A DNA stretch of 64,000 nt, from the NCBI GenBank assembly GCA_947568835.1, contig OX387602.1, positions 24,417,021-24,481,020 of the forward strand. Direction: 5' to 3'. The stretch is from Protonemura montana (Eukaryota; Arthropoda; Insecta; Plecoptera; Nemouridae). Made by a program: the position numbers and the translations under genes. Shown here one piece after another: positions 1 through 11,749 of the stretch (the first letter of the stretch is position 1; each line of letters starts with the position of its first letter). Under the pieces are notes generated by a model. That model did not search any database. It saw only the letters and a program-made list of their open reading frames with translations, and was not told the origin of the DNA.

Positions 1-442
1 ACATGTTACCGCAATGAGACCGTGTGTAAAAATGCAATTACTGATCAATCCACCCGTTGGTAATATGACGCAAAGGATCATAAATTAGTCATGAATCTGC
101 GAGCTAACAAGGAACCAATAGGCCACAAATTAAATTATAAATTCCCGCGCTGGTAAATGATCTACACTCACATGCTGCGCCACCCCGTTTCGCTACTCAC
201 CCCACGATGAGCATCGCCCCTTTGGACCAAAACGGAGACTGGAAGGCACATCAGCGGTCCATCCCGTCTATGCTGGCGGATTCCCTCCTCGTGAGCTGGC
301 ACGGGAGCAGAGCCTACGGTAGAAAATGGTTGTGTGTTAAAAAAGAAAGAGAATTTTGGTCCAGAACATTATCTATAAACTTTATCACAGCATTTTCTTG
401 GCCAGCATCTTGATTCCACTTCAATAACGAAGCAGATAGATG

Positions 443-454
443 GGTGGAGGTGCC
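443..454 (+). repeat. Dispersed 12-mer, copy 1
   Basis: An exact copy of GGTGGAGGTGCC. Other exact copies lie at 3326-3337(+), 22773-22784(-) and 49813-49824(-), with near copies at 47284-47294(-) and 34760-34771(-). Flanks of this copy do not align convincingly with the others, so the shared unit may be only the word itself. Confidence 0.5.
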
Positions 455-1502
455 AAATTTGAGTATTGCGTGATAGACCACTATTATTTCTCACCAAAAG
501 TCTAAAACAGTCTTATACCAGTTACGGCTACTTACGAAAATGATATAATATTAAGAATACAAAAGCAATTTAAAATTGAATGAATTGTTACCTTAATAAT
601 TGTTTTTACCATCCACTCGAGCTTGAAAGTTTCCCTGCTTCGCCCGCCTTGTTTTAAGTGTTTAATGCATATCATCATGCAATCCGCTATGGTCTGCTCG
701 AATATTGATTATTGATATAATAACACGAACTTCATTTCCAGCGTCACAGCCATGAGTCGAAAGCTATTTGCGTGCGACTGCGATACTTAAAAACCGGAGA
801 AAATTGAAGGGGAAAGGGAAAAAAAACCAAATCGATTCATTTTAACTTATGCATGATGACCACCCCCCAGTCCAATGAAATTATTTAATTGCTGTGTACG
901 ACCGAACCAAAATTAACGACACGCAAAAATGACACAATTTTATATAACGAACAGTTGTTCAAATTGATTCAGCTGCCTAAATGTGTTTTATAGAAATCAA
1001 TCAGTACACATGACGCATCGTTCTGGGTGGATGTATTTATAGGTTAGCTATATAGATGTGTACGTGTGTGGCTCATCATGGTCCTATATCGTAAACCAAT
1101 CCTGAGCAGCCTAGGACGGTCCCACATCCACGTCGGGGTGGCGGGCGCTCAGTCCGCTTCACCTCAGCCATTTACCAAATCAACTAATTCCATTTGAATG
1201 TACTAGATTGCAGATTTACATAGTAGTCAGCCCAGGCACCAGGAGCGCCAATCACCACACTGCATGTGATCCGACCAAGGCACGATAGGATTAACTAAAT
1301 TACTACATTAAACTAAGTTACTAGAGTTGAAAATCATTAGCTATGCCCTGGTATATTTGATAATGAAATCTATACACCGTACGTGCTAGTTGAATAATCG
1401 CGGCACGGGTAATGTTACAGTTTGGTGGCAGAAGGAATATTTTGGGGGTGTCATTTGGCCCTGTGTGTTTGGGCTGTAGGAGGGTGGTTGTTGTATGGGA
1501 TA

Positions 1503-1526
1503 GGGGTGGGTGGGTTGGTGGGTGGG
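1503..1526 (+). other. G-quadruplex-capable tract
   Basis: One GGGG and four GGG runs are separated by loops of 1-5 bases, which fits the standard intramolecular G-quadruplex pattern on the + strand. The surrounding 1440-1530 segment is also G/T-rich. No gene lies next to it to suggest a role. Confidence 0.6.
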
Positions 1527-2315
1527 TGAATTCAGACGGTGTTTTAGTTTCTAGTCGTGTATAGATAGCTCGGAGGTGGATTTCAGGTTTATAAGCTCAA
1601 AACTTCATGAATGTGACCGTAATGCATGGTTATGCCAGGCCAAGATGAAGCGAAAGCAAATTTTAGCTCTTGGTCGATAGATAATCAGCGGGAAAATATT
1701 ACAGCGAGATAAGAAGGTACGTTATCCAAAGTACTATCAAAAGAACTTCCTATAAACCGGATTGGAAACAAGATAAATGAAGGTTCTGTTTTCTATTTCC
1801 ACCACTGGTTCTGGTGTTATTCCCCATTCCCTTTAATACAGACTCAAATTCTAAACATCAACGATATAACGGAATCAGGAAACTCCATGATTGCTCTCTG
1901 TGAATACACTATTGCTGGTATCTATTTTCGCTAGCCTCCACTCTATCCGCTTGCTATAAGCATACCAAATTGGCCTCTCATATTCGAGCAACTCCCGCTA
2001 TATCACTAGTATATAGTGCCAACTGTGAAATTCAAATAGAGGGGTGGGCAAGTGTCAATGAGATTTTGCCACTTGAACTATTCAATTGTGCGCCTTGATA
2101 AAGGGATGTCATCCTGCCTTACGCAGTGTCCCACTGTTTCAATATACGCGACATGTACATGTTTAATATATATGTACATAGCGGGCAGATGGCATGCAAT
2201 GCCGCCCCTGCCCACTTCAAAGTAGGTACCACAATAGCGTGGCTCCTATCTTTTGACATTGGCATGGACAAGATACAATACCATTGGTGCCAAAGTGAAA
2301 AGAGTGAGACTGAAG

Positions 2316-2401
2316 TGGCTCGTTAAGATATAAACAGTCCGTTAGGATAAATAACAAATCTGATTGGGAAATATTAAGCACATAACAGTTTAACGAGCCC
2401 A
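2316..2401. mobile_element. Decayed partial relative of the 32.9-kb MITE
   Basis: This segment begins TGGCTCGTTAAG and ends with the inverted match TTAACGAGCCCA, sharing a perfect 10-bp inverted core (GGCTCGTTAA). Between the arms it aligns over most of its length, in the same orientation, with the inner part of the MITE at 32942-33079. Shared words include AACAGTCCGTTA (compared with that element's right arm read in reverse) and a central block around CTGATT..G.AAAT...AAGCA. The outer parts of the terminal repeats (the AGTGCC ends) and the TA duplications cannot be recognised, so the copy is truncated or strongly diverged. No coding capacity is present, as expected for a non-autonomous element. 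Confidence 0.6.
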
Positions 2402-4379
2402 AAGTTTGGAAGGATTATTGAAAAGCTATGCCAAAAGATGCTGCTGAATCATTTTAAGCAAGTATTAATAATTCGGAAATATACAATTTCTTGGCTTCAG
2501 TCACTTGATGTTTAGCAATGCTTTCACTAGAATTTAGCATATTGGCTAAAGAACTGTCAAGTTTCAGTATAATATATATAAACTGAAATCACATTTTACT
2601 CCTTCCATGAGTTCTTATATCTACGTATAGACTCTATAGAATTTCGCTTCATAACTAAACAATGTCAAGTAACGCTCCGCTTTTCTTCCAGCGTAAACGG
2701 GCTATGTAACTCCAGTGTTTAAGGCAGCCAATAAACATCAAGTTTTCCTTTCCCAACCGTCCAAGGCCACACACCTCGTCCGTCAAGGTCAACCAGTGCG
2801 TGATGAGCGGCCACGTGTGCAGGCGGAGGCGACTGACAACAGCGGAAGGGTAGCCGACAGGGCAGGTTAGGGCGGTAGGTGGGGGCTCGGAGGGTGGTGA
2901 TAGCGGTTAGGCACATGGTCTGTGGTAAGCGCTGTGCGGTGAGATGTGAGGGCTGGGATTAGTAACAATTAACACTGCAGTTGGCACCAGATGTGATAGC
3001 ACTTTCAACAGCGCTCTGTCTTGCGGAAGATGTACGAAGAAATGGAGCTATGAGGTGAAAGTTTTTTTTTTTATTCAATTCTTTGTTACATTTTGATTGG
3101 AGACTAGTGAGTCTTTGCATATTTTGTGTCAACTATAAATTAATTTCAATACAGCTTTGTTGTTTGATAAATGTTCGAGTTTCCGGCGACATACTCTCAT
3201 TGTGGTAAAATTATTGGATTCTCAGCCCGGAAATACTCCAAGATTGCCAAGAACTTTTCATTGAAATTAAATTAAATACAATTTAGGATAGATAACTCCT
3301 AACTTAGTCTGTTTACGGTGGAGGTGGTGGAGGTGCCACACTCGAGGTGCCAGGTTGAGGTGGTATGAAATTTACTTTGATGCTTCGTGTGTGACTGTTT
3401 CCATCAACACCGACTATAGGTGCCACATTTTATTTTTCGTTGGATCAACCTCGATGCCCTGCGAGCGTACAGATCAGCCGCTGATTGGTATCGGGTCCAC
3501 GCCATGTTGCCGATGCAGAGGCTCAACTGACATACACCGCAGGATAACTGCTAATTACTAATCAGTAATTACTATATTCACAGACCAGGCTGCAGTATAC
3601 GCGCTGCCTTCTCGCATTTCTATGACTGGTCTCACAGGATTATAACCACCAAAGGGTTAACGTCAAACCAAATCTTCCTCATTTATTGGGAGGCTGTGCA
3701 AAATCTTCGTTATATCTTCGCTGGACATTTAGTGTAATAATAAAAGTTATTCGAAACTCAGTGAAAAGTGAAATCAAATAGATAAAAATATTGACTCAAT
3801 TAAAGACAAAAAGTAATTGCATACACGCGCTTCCAGCAAGTTTGCATTTAAAGTTGCACGTTTAACTTGCAAGATCTCCACTTGGAGTCAGTTTCTATCT
3901 TCAGTGAGCATTGAAAATGTTCACTCGACATCTATCCGAAAAAATAAAGCCTAAGATCACGAGTCTCAGAAGTGGACCGTGGGTTTCCAGATTAATGAAC
4001 CGGCGTCTTCTTCAACACGTCCAAACTATTTCACTTTCCTAAGTGAAGGAATCCGTGCAGATAAAAGCGGTTGTGTTTTTGCTGCCGGTGTCTCTTGAAT
4101 TGCACTGACTCCTTTTGCATCTCCTCCTGGGTGATCTCTTGTCGGCGTCTCGCCCTCGCGGTCTGTTGTAATGATAATGAGGACTCTGCCTGGTAGCTGG
4201 GGATGCTAGGAGGGAGTTTAGTCACTCCATCCCACTCCCACCCGCCGCCATCCGCAACATCGATTCTCTTGATTGATACAAGACCTCGAAATGACGAATC
4301 GTCTCACTGACGTGGGGTTAATTTGAAACAAGAACCAGATAAATGTAGTTAATATCAGCGAATTGCTTGACTACTCTCT
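2402..4379. other. Non-coding stretch, no gene recognised
   Basis: Only short open frames are present. The one notable feature is the GGAGGTG word cluster at 3318-3363. The sequence is otherwise unique and AT-leaning. Confidence 0.6.
3318..3363 (+). repeat. GAGGTG/GAGGTGCC word cluster with dispersed 12-mer copy 2
   Basis: GAGGTGG, GGAGGTGCCA, GAGGTGCCA and GAGGTGG follow each other within 46 bp. The exact 12-mer GGTGGAGGTGCC sits at 3326-3337. This is the only place in the window where the word occurs in a short tandem-like array. Confidence 0.55.
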
Positions 4380-4437
4380 CCCCCCCCCCCCCCCCCCACA
4401 CCACCCACTTCTCTTCCCATCTCCCCTCCCCCCTCTC
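4380..4437. repeat. Poly-C run and C-rich tail
   Basis: Eighteen consecutive C residues (4380-4397) are followed by a C/T/A-rich stretch with further runs of four to six C. On the - strand this is a G-run tract that could form G-quadruplexes. Such long homopolymers are prone to length errors in assembly and in replication. Confidence 0.75.
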
Positions 4438-5014
4438 ATCGAGCGCCGAGACGCCTAGTGCGCCGCGGCGGCATAATTCGACGCTTTATCAATATCAGGG
4501 TTGAAGCTATAAATGTGAAGTCTAGCTGTGAAAGTATATTGCGTTTTGGAGACTGTGATAGATAGTTCCAATAGAAACACATTTGAAAAATGTTATAAGG
4601 AGAAATCGAATTCGTGAAATACATTTCCAGTGACACCGAGAAGAAAGAGGCGAGGCAATAAAATAAAATATTCTAATCCGAGCATGTTCGTATTTTGAAA
4701 ATATTTCGACCAAGATTTGGTTCGCGCGAGGAAGACACGCCGCGTGGATTTATTGGATTCACAGTTGGGGACTTTGAAAAGAATGGACTGACCTCTCTTT
4801 AGACGTCCGAAGCCCAAAGTGAAAAGTCCTCCGTCACGTTTTCTACGTTCATGTGCTCCTCGGGCACATATCCGAAAACATGGAGCGAATCTGCAAACCT
4901 CGCGATTTGAATTAAAATTCAATCCGAGAATTGCGCCGAGCTAGTCGAAACAAAACCATTTCACGCGACCAAAATGGGAAATCCGATCAGAGAGGGAGGT
5001 TTGGTACGATAGGC

Positions 5015-5039
5015 AGGTAGGTAGGTAGGTAGGTAGGTA
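5015..5039 (+). repeat. (AGGT)6 microsatellite
   Basis: Six consecutive AGGT units, with an imperfect AGGC unit just before them. Confidence 0.85.
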
Positions 5040-6491
5040 AAGGTACCCATTCCCCTACCACCTCAATCTTCTCGTCACTCGCAAGATCTCGCTGCTGGTT
5101 TGTTGGAGTCGCGGATCCATATATAGCTGCTTTATAAGTTACTACACGCGGCGGAGGATCGAAAGAAACTGGGCGCATTAGATTTTCTGACAAATTGAGC
5201 TGCATTTGAGTTCCCCTTGTGGAGGAAGATGGATGAGGTTAGTTATAAATGTGAAGCTTTTGCGCTATCAAGAAGATTCATCCGTCGTCTTATTTCTTAC
5301 TCCGCGTCATCTCTTTCTCCATAACAGCTCTCAGAGTTCTCTTTCCTTGCCTCCCGTCATCCCGCTTACTCGATCATCTATACATCCCTTATCATCCCTT
5401 ACAGATGATAACGCCCCCAATCATCTATATCGGGCTTCCTGTCACGAGTCCCCTTCCATCCGCAAGATGGAGCGAATCTTCAAAAATGTTTGCGCCTCAA
5501 AAAATGTTTTCAGCGTGAGCCGCCCTGGGATTTGCCGTCAAGACTGCTTGAAATATGACTGAAATCTCGTATTCCTTCGTCGAGAATTTCACTAAACTTA
5601 TATTATACCAAAAGCGAGGAAAACCTAGAAACTTTCTTCGCTCCACGTCTGATATTGGATATCACGTTACACAATCCTGCATCAGAAAGAAAAACGTTGC
5701 TGACTTTATTTTTGTGCCTCGCTTTCCCATTTATGATTGATTATGATTCCATTGGTCTCACAGAGCGCATGCCTCAACCACTGAAAGATGTCCCCTCGTT
5801 TTGCCGAGGTTATAAATGATATCAGCGTGTATAAGACTCCACCCTCCTGTCTTCATCGTCGCAAAGAATGGCTCCTCTTAACGACCAAGTGTCAACTAAA
5901 GTAGAAAATATGGATGAAGGCAATCAATAGGTTCAGCCCCTTGAAGTTCGCCATCTTCCAAGTAACATCTTCCATAGCGAGTAGCACGCTGCAGCACCAT
6001 GGCGAGCCCAGCAAAACGTAGCATCAGCAACTATACTCGTGAAATTGAAACGATACGCGCCAAGACAATCCTACCAATATTGACAAAAGCCTCCGATCGG
6101 TAAGGTAAGGAGCGTGTCTTTATGGTGCAGCATAAGCATGAAGATCACTACCCCAAGGCTATGAGGATGTGTACGGTTGGCATACGTGGTCCCTGGAACT
6201 CTATATGGGCGGCATAATCTCACCTACTTGCTCTGGCTATGATGAAAGTTGTAAATGCCCCATTCCATTATCATTTCCTTCAGCTATTTAGAGTAAAGGC
6301 ATCAAGATCGAGTCCCTACGTCGCGCGTTACCCGAACAGTCGATCAGGCGAAACTTTGCCGGGAATTAGCTTCTAAATATTCATGTGCCATAGCTATATG
6401 GAGCTGATATAGACGCGATGAGGAGCGCGTGGGCCTTCCCATTCCAACCTCTAGTTCATTACCGTAAGGCTAGGCAAGGCTACAAGGACGA

Positions 6492-6510
6492 GGGTGGGGG
6501 TGGGGGTGGG
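6492..6510 (+). other. G-quadruplex-capable tract
   Basis: Runs of 3, 5, 5 and 3 G are separated by single T residues. A short complementary C-rich word (TACCACCCACCC) follows about 10 bp downstream and could compete by forming a hairpin. Confidence 0.6.
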
Positions 6511-7067
6511 TGATGTGCGCTACCACCCACCCTGATATGCTGCTCTCATCTTGAGCTGTGATGGTCTTGATTACCATATCAAAAGCAGTTGCACCCCCTT
6601 CCTATCCAGGACGATGTTCATTCGATCATCGCGTATGACACCCAGAAGTGTACAGCTCAGGATATAGAAACAGGTATACAATGCAGTAGGGAAACCAGGA
6701 GACGGCCATTAAAAAAGTGGACGGCTCTGTGTATATTTTTGGGGTTTTGGCGTCTTTTTTTACAAATAATTGCAAGTCTGTGGGTTTCAAGAGTTTGATC
6801 CTTCGGATGAGAACGTTTCAAATCAAGCCGATGTCGATTCGTCGCAGGAAATTTATCCCCCAGTGATTTTTAAATCCTAAGAATGCCTCTTGATAGCTGA
6901 CAACGATCTCCTATTATCGCAAAAGAAGCCGAGGAGAAGGTAGTAGAGGACGTGAGACAAGCGATTGGGTTATGTACTAAACCACTCGAATCTTCATACT
7001 TATCCTTTCCTCCTTCATCCCATTATTTCATGAGACTTCCGCAAACGGTACTTCATCTGGGACCTCA

Positions 7068-7085
7068 ACTCGACTCGACTCGACT
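7068..7085 (+). repeat. CGACT short tandem repeat
   Basis: Three perfect CGACT units preceded by a partial one. Confidence 0.8.
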
Positions 7086-7622
7086 CCCATTCCCATCCCT
7101 ATCATTCTTTCCCATTTTACCTCTAAGCCCGTCTCAATCCGCGCTCCGATCGCGACCATGGGCCCCGCCGCTCAATCCCCCCCAAATAGCACGGCAAGCA
7201 ATTAAATTGGCCGACACTTTCCAATAAAGAAGGATGGCGGAGGAAACGTTACATTACGATAGCAGACGAACAGGCCAACTTTCCCGAAATCTCATTCCGT
7301 GATCGTCTATCTTTCTCCAGCTTGATGTCTTCTCTCTTCGCTCTCATAATGGTGTTGGTAAAGGAAAGATTGGTGCTTCTCCTATTACACCATAAAACAA
7401 TCCAGACTAACGATTTGCATTTATAAGACATTTTAACTCTTAATTAAAACACAAAAATGAAGGAAATTCATTAACTATTCTAATCGGAGATTTTAATAAG
7501 ACACTTCAAAGGTGGGCTGCGTCTTCAGCTGTGAGTATGAAAGTTTTGCTTTTGTTCTCCGTGGCTAATGACGATTCCGATTAGGGCTGGTGCGACGCTG
7601 CATGGATTGAGGAGCCGCGACG

Positions 7623-7814
7623 ATGAGAATGCGAGCGTCGGTGATTAGAACGGCGTCGGGCCGAGTACTTGGCGTGCCAAGAAGCATTTCCGACGCCGCT
7701 CCTCCCTCAAGGAGGCACGGCGACAATGAGTGCTTCGACATGGCTCAAATCACGAGCCCATGCTTGCAGACCAAAATTGACAACCCAATCCTCTCGCACA
7801 TCCAGCCGCTCTAA
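7623..7814 (+). CDS. Unrecognised 63-residue ORF in a CpG-rich patch
   Basis: I do not recognise this protein. It starts with ATG (A at -3) after an in-frame TGA at 7608 and ends in TAA. By hand count about two thirds of third codon positions are G or C, well above the surrounding DNA. The product would be basic at the N-terminus with a Ser/Ala/Pro-rich middle and no membrane segment. No strong splice donor follows, and no promoter could be tied to it. The patch is CpG-rich (GACGC and GCGTCG words), so the codon bias may only reflect local composition. It could be a short exon, a small ORF of a non-coding transcript, or chance. Confidence 0.15.
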   Translation: MRMRASVIRTASGRVLGVPRSISDAAPPSRRHGDNECFDMAQITSPCLQTKIDNPILSHIQPL

Positions 7815-9565
7815 TTTATGATTACAAAATGAATGGTAACAACCTCAGGAATAGTTTCTCAAGACCTCATTTTCGTTTTCTTTTAGATGGATTTCTAGAT
7901 ATATACCATACTCCTTCTCCGCCGCCACCCTGCGACCGCCCTACGTCGGGCCCTTCGTACAGCGAAGTTATATAAAACTTTCCCAATCTCGGCCATGCAC
8001 AGAAAGATTTCCAATAAATTTTCAAGACTTAATGGTTTTCACTTTTTTCAATCACGACATTCATCCTTTAACACGTCAAAACACATTTCCCGCGCCTGTT
8101 TGACACGCACCCCCTTTTCCCCTCCTCTCAACAAGAAGGCTGGCACACCAACTTCAGCAATCCAAGTTTCTTGCAACTCCGGAATTAATTTTATCAATCT
8201 CGATTCAATTAATTTATAGAATGGCGATTACTTTGGTTCAGATGATTATGCCAAAAATGTGCCATATGTCTCGATTGCGTGGTGGCTAATGACGTTAACA
8301 CATAGATACACACCCGACTAGATTAATCATCTTTCAGGACGAGGCGTCGTTGGATTAAATGTTGTGTATGATCTATATTCACTCACCATAGTGAAGGCGG
8401 GGCAAACAGATTGGGGTGGATTAATCAGAGAAGAGTATATCAAACTATGGGGATGGGATGCATTAAAAAGCTGCACAATGGATATTTTCCGCTCAGCTGT
8501 CTGCTGGAAGATTTGAACAAGTTGCGGCAATTTCACGGGGTCAAGCGAGAATCACTTTCTGATCAAACTAAAACGGATCATTGTGCAAATGCTTTCCATG
8601 CATCGTTCACCCCGCATGTGTGATAATCGCTGATTTTTACCGAGCAAGGGGAGACAATATGTGACGTCACCATATATTCTGTCCGCGATTCATTTTAACC
8701 GGGGCTATAATCCTCGTGAGGTCGCGCGGGGAGAGAAATATTCCCACAGCGTGGGGCCTAAACGAGAGGGCCAGTCGTGTGTCCGTGGTGTGATGACAGC
8801 GTGCTAGCCGTGCGCTAATCTGCCAGCACCGCACCGGGTTTGATAGAACACTTCTAATCTATTGATTGGGTACAAGCCGGATGAAAGGACCCATAATACA
8901 TTAAGGTTAGGTATACACGCAGAGGATATCTTTCCTGACAATACCCCAGCGAACCAATATTGACCTGATTTATCTCTACGATCTTCGCTCGACTGCTCGG
9001 AGAATCTTCAATTCTTGATCAAAGAAGAAAAATAACAAAGTCTTGAATAAAATTGAGATCACCCTTATTTTGAAATATCGCATTGGAAAATGAAATACGT
9101 GAACGGGTTTAGCAATGTAGCCGGCTTGGAGTCTTGCTCTAATGGAACTTTTTATATATCGCTGCTGGGAGCGACATAAATTTCAATTTCGTATTATTTT
9201 TTATTTCCGTTTAACTTCGCGATATTCAATAGCAATTTGTTTCCATCGAGAGGCAATTCCTGATTAGAAAAAATCGTAATAAACGATGTTCTCGATCAAG
9301 AAGGTACATACCTACTTGAAATAGCTTTAACGTTAAAATATAACAAAATTGTATCGATAATATACTCCTCCATAATTACTCGGTTAATTGTAAACTCTTG
9401 CCCCATTTAATGAAAATAAACTCATTGTCTTAAACTGCTTGCTGAGTCAACGGACAAGAATCCGAACTAATTTCATTTCGCAATGCACATGTTTCACGTG
9501 ACAGATCTATTTTTTCATAACACATTATTCATGTTCCATTTCTTCATTGTTATCACGGGACATAC
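7815..9565. other. Non-coding stretch, no gene recognised
   Basis: Only short frames are present. A full CRE palindrome at 8657-8675 is listed separately. The stretch 8690-8850 is moderately CpG-rich without a convincing frame. Confidence 0.55.
8657..8675. promoter_or_regulatory. CRE-type palindrome TGACGTCA
   Basis: The perfect 8-bp CREB/ATF consensus TGACGTCA lies at 8662-8669. The dyad continues outward as ATATG/CCATAT with one extra base. The full-length CRE is a known binding site of CREB/ATF bZIP proteins; any activity here is inferred from the motif alone. Confidence 0.35.
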
Positions 9566-9713
9566 AGACGGGTACAAAGCGTCGGCGGCGTCGTCTGGGG
9601 CGTCGAGAGTTTTCGCGGAAGCCAGGTGCTTAATGGGGCGGATACCGACGCCACATTTTGCGGTGCTATTAGCTCCTTGACACAGCGTCGCGACGCCGTC
9701 AACCTCAGCACAC
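9566..9713 (-). CDS. Candidate internal exon, 49 codons, product unknown
   Basis: On the - strand a pyrimidine-leaning tract ending TTTTACTAGCAG precedes the segment, and a GTATGT donor-like word follows it. The 148 bp between them are open in one frame (one base completing a split codon, then exactly 49 codons). Hand counts give G/C at roughly 65%, 55% and 61% of codon positions 1, 2 and 3, which is coding-like but also expected in a CpG patch. The peptide contains four Cys and an acidic/Ala-rich stretch ending in a DAPDDAADALYPS-type run. I recognise no domain. The patch also holds the palindrome GCGTCGCGACGC. A flanking exon was not found. Confidence 0.22.
9685..9696. repeat. 12-bp perfect GC palindrome
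   Basis: GCGTCGCGACGC is a perfect dyad containing three CpG. It lies in a 130-bp patch that has three further GGCGTCG or CGACGCC words. Confidence 0.7.
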
Positions 9714-11427
9714 CTGCTAGTAAAACAATTTGGACGTCCAATAAACATAACTGCACTAACAGGTGATTTGTAAAAAGCTTGCATCACTCTGATCCCTTTG
9801 TGGTTTGTCTGCTTTAAACGAACGATTCAAAATAGCTAACTTCGTAACCCTAAGCTAAAAAAAATCTTGGCGTTAAAAATTAAATTACCGGTGCCATATC
9901 ACAGTTCATCAGAGCAGCACACAATCCAAAAGTAATTGCTGAAAAGATATTGAGCATATTATATTAATTAGAATCGTGCACGGCTGGTTAATTGAAGATC
10001 TCTTAATAAGCATCCCTGTATTTAGTACAAAGCGATACAGGAAAATTATAATAAGCTTATTACCGATTTGGCGAGCTGTGAGCCGCTTTGTTCTTACTTG
10101 ACGGCACACGTGAAACACCTCATGCTTATTTAATTGGCATGGAAACAGTCAACGATTAATTAAACAAGCTTTTTTTCCAAGCACACTGCTCGCTCATTAT
10201 GTATGCACACTTATGGTTACAGAAATTTATGACGACACAAAAAATGTGGGTTACCCAGAACTTGGCCGGGCTGCGGCCTCAGTTCCATCGCATTGGATCA
10301 ATTTCTGATCTGCAGAATCATCGCCATGATTATTTTTAGTTCTCTTAATTCTCTTAGTCTCGGAGCAAATCTGGGTGGAGTCAACCATTCATTTGGCTAC
10401 TGTCAGTTTTAGTTATCTTCGTTTTACGGTAGCTTTTTTATGAAATCCACATTCACCCATATGACTTGTCATTTATTGTATTTCCGGACATCTTTGATAG
10501 AGATGCGCGTCTCAAAAATAATCTCAAAACAAAAAGGAATTCAGGGTCCAAACAGTAGATCTACGAGTCGATGAAAGGGATGGGAAAAAGGAAAATGAGA
10601 TTCTGCGTTTTGAGAAACAGTAGCGCCCTGAGTAGAACCGGACTGAGATTCTGATTCTGATTACAGTCAGCGGTTTGCGCTCGCAAGACGTGGGCTGGGG
10701 CTGTCTCATGCTCCACTCGACGGATGGGATGGAAAACACAGCCATGCTTGCTCGATGTTGCATTAAACCCAAGACTCCGTTAAAATAAACATTAGATTTA
10801 CTGCTACTCCTTCGTTTCTTTCACATTTAAAACAGATTAGGATAAGGAATAGTCTTAATTTCCTGGAGAATAGAATAGCATTGTTTTTCTTGTAGCTCGA
10901 GAGTACGATCCAAGATGAGCTGAAAGAAACACAAATCGCATTCTCTCTTTTCCGGATTTAAACTAAATCAACATTATTATGTGTGTTTTATTTTCTGGTA
11001 GCATAGAAGTTGGGAAATGGTTGTTGAAAAGAAAAGCATCCTATGCGCATTTTTGGGAAGTTGAAAATATTGTTTATGTACGTGAGCTTTTCGGGTGTTA
11101 AGTAACATATTGTAGAAAAAATTCGTCTAACACAACACAGAATTTTCAAGAAAATATCTTCGTAATTAAGTAAAAAATGAAAGTTAGCGAGCTGGCAAAG
11201 GCAATGCTGAGCACAGCTAAAATCTTTTTTGAACATACACACCGCAGAAAACAACAAAAAATACCTTCCACACCTTTTAGACATACATACTAAAAACAGG
11301 AATTTCTAAAATCAGGAATAAAATTTTCACCAACGCGCCTATCCATCAATCTCCTCTCAGCCCAGCAATTGACTTGTTCTTTTCCCTTCATGTTCAATAA
11401 CTCCTGTCGTTTTTTGTCTGTCCACAG
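9714..11427. other. Non-coding stretch, no gene recognised
   Basis: AT-leaning unique sequence with only short frames. No repeats longer than about 10 bp were noticed. Confidence 0.55.
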
Positions 11428-11623
11428 CGTGGCCTGTGATTGGCGTGCCGGGATGTCACGTGCGCTCGAGACCAGGGACACACGTGCGACGCGAATGTGC
11501 CCCTGCCCCCCATCGGCGTCGAATGCCCCGGCACCCCCAAAACGTCCCCGGCGCAATTGCTCTCTGGATGGCTATAGACACGACGTGTCCATCGACTCAA
11601 AGTGGCCTCCGTGTGTGCTGCAG
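11428..11623 (+). CDS. Candidate internal exon, 65 codons, product unknown
   Basis: A very good acceptor-like sequence, TTTTTTGTCTGTCCACAG, ends at 11427. The following 196 bp are open in the frame beginning GTG GCC at 11429 and end at CAG before GTTGCA, a weak donor. The peptide is Arg- and Pro-rich with a KRPRRN run that resembles a nuclear localisation signal. I recognise no domain. A second + frame and parts of the - strand are also open here, which is usual in a CpG-rich patch and weakens the case. Immediately downstream is the 21-bp purine minisatellite. Confidence 0.2.
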
Positions 11624-11687
11624 GTTGCATAGTCGTGGTCCCGCTCACGGGGGACGATTCAAATCACGTGGCGATCGACGGACACAG

Positions 11688-11747
11688 GAGAGAGGAGAGA
11701 GGAAAGTGGAGAGAGGAGAGAGGAAAGTAGAGAGAGGAGAGAGAGTA
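11688..11747 (+). repeat. 21-bp purine minisatellite, about 3 copies
   Basis: Two 21-bp units of the form GAGAGAGGAGAGAGGAAAGT(G/A), at 11688-11708 and 11709-11729, differ only in the last base. A shortened 18-bp third unit ends at 11747. The + strand is almost pure purine over 60 bp, so it could form a triplex (H-DNA) and contains repeated GAGAG words, the GAGA-factor binding type. Confidence 0.85.
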
Positions 11748-11749
11748 GA

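Larger units (their letters stand above)
1..2290. other. Non-coding stretch, no gene recognised
   Basis: Open frames here are short and none looks coding. I see AT-rich unique sequence, one exact copy of the dispersed 12-mer GGTGGAGGTGCC at 443-454, and one G-rich tract near 1.5 kb, listed separately. No RNA gene or mobile element was recognised. Confidence 0.6.
4438..7622. other. Non-coding stretch, no gene recognised
   Basis: Open frames here are short and lie on both strands with no coding-like trend. The stretch contains the AGGT, G-rich and CGACT repeats listed separately. Confidence 0.55.
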
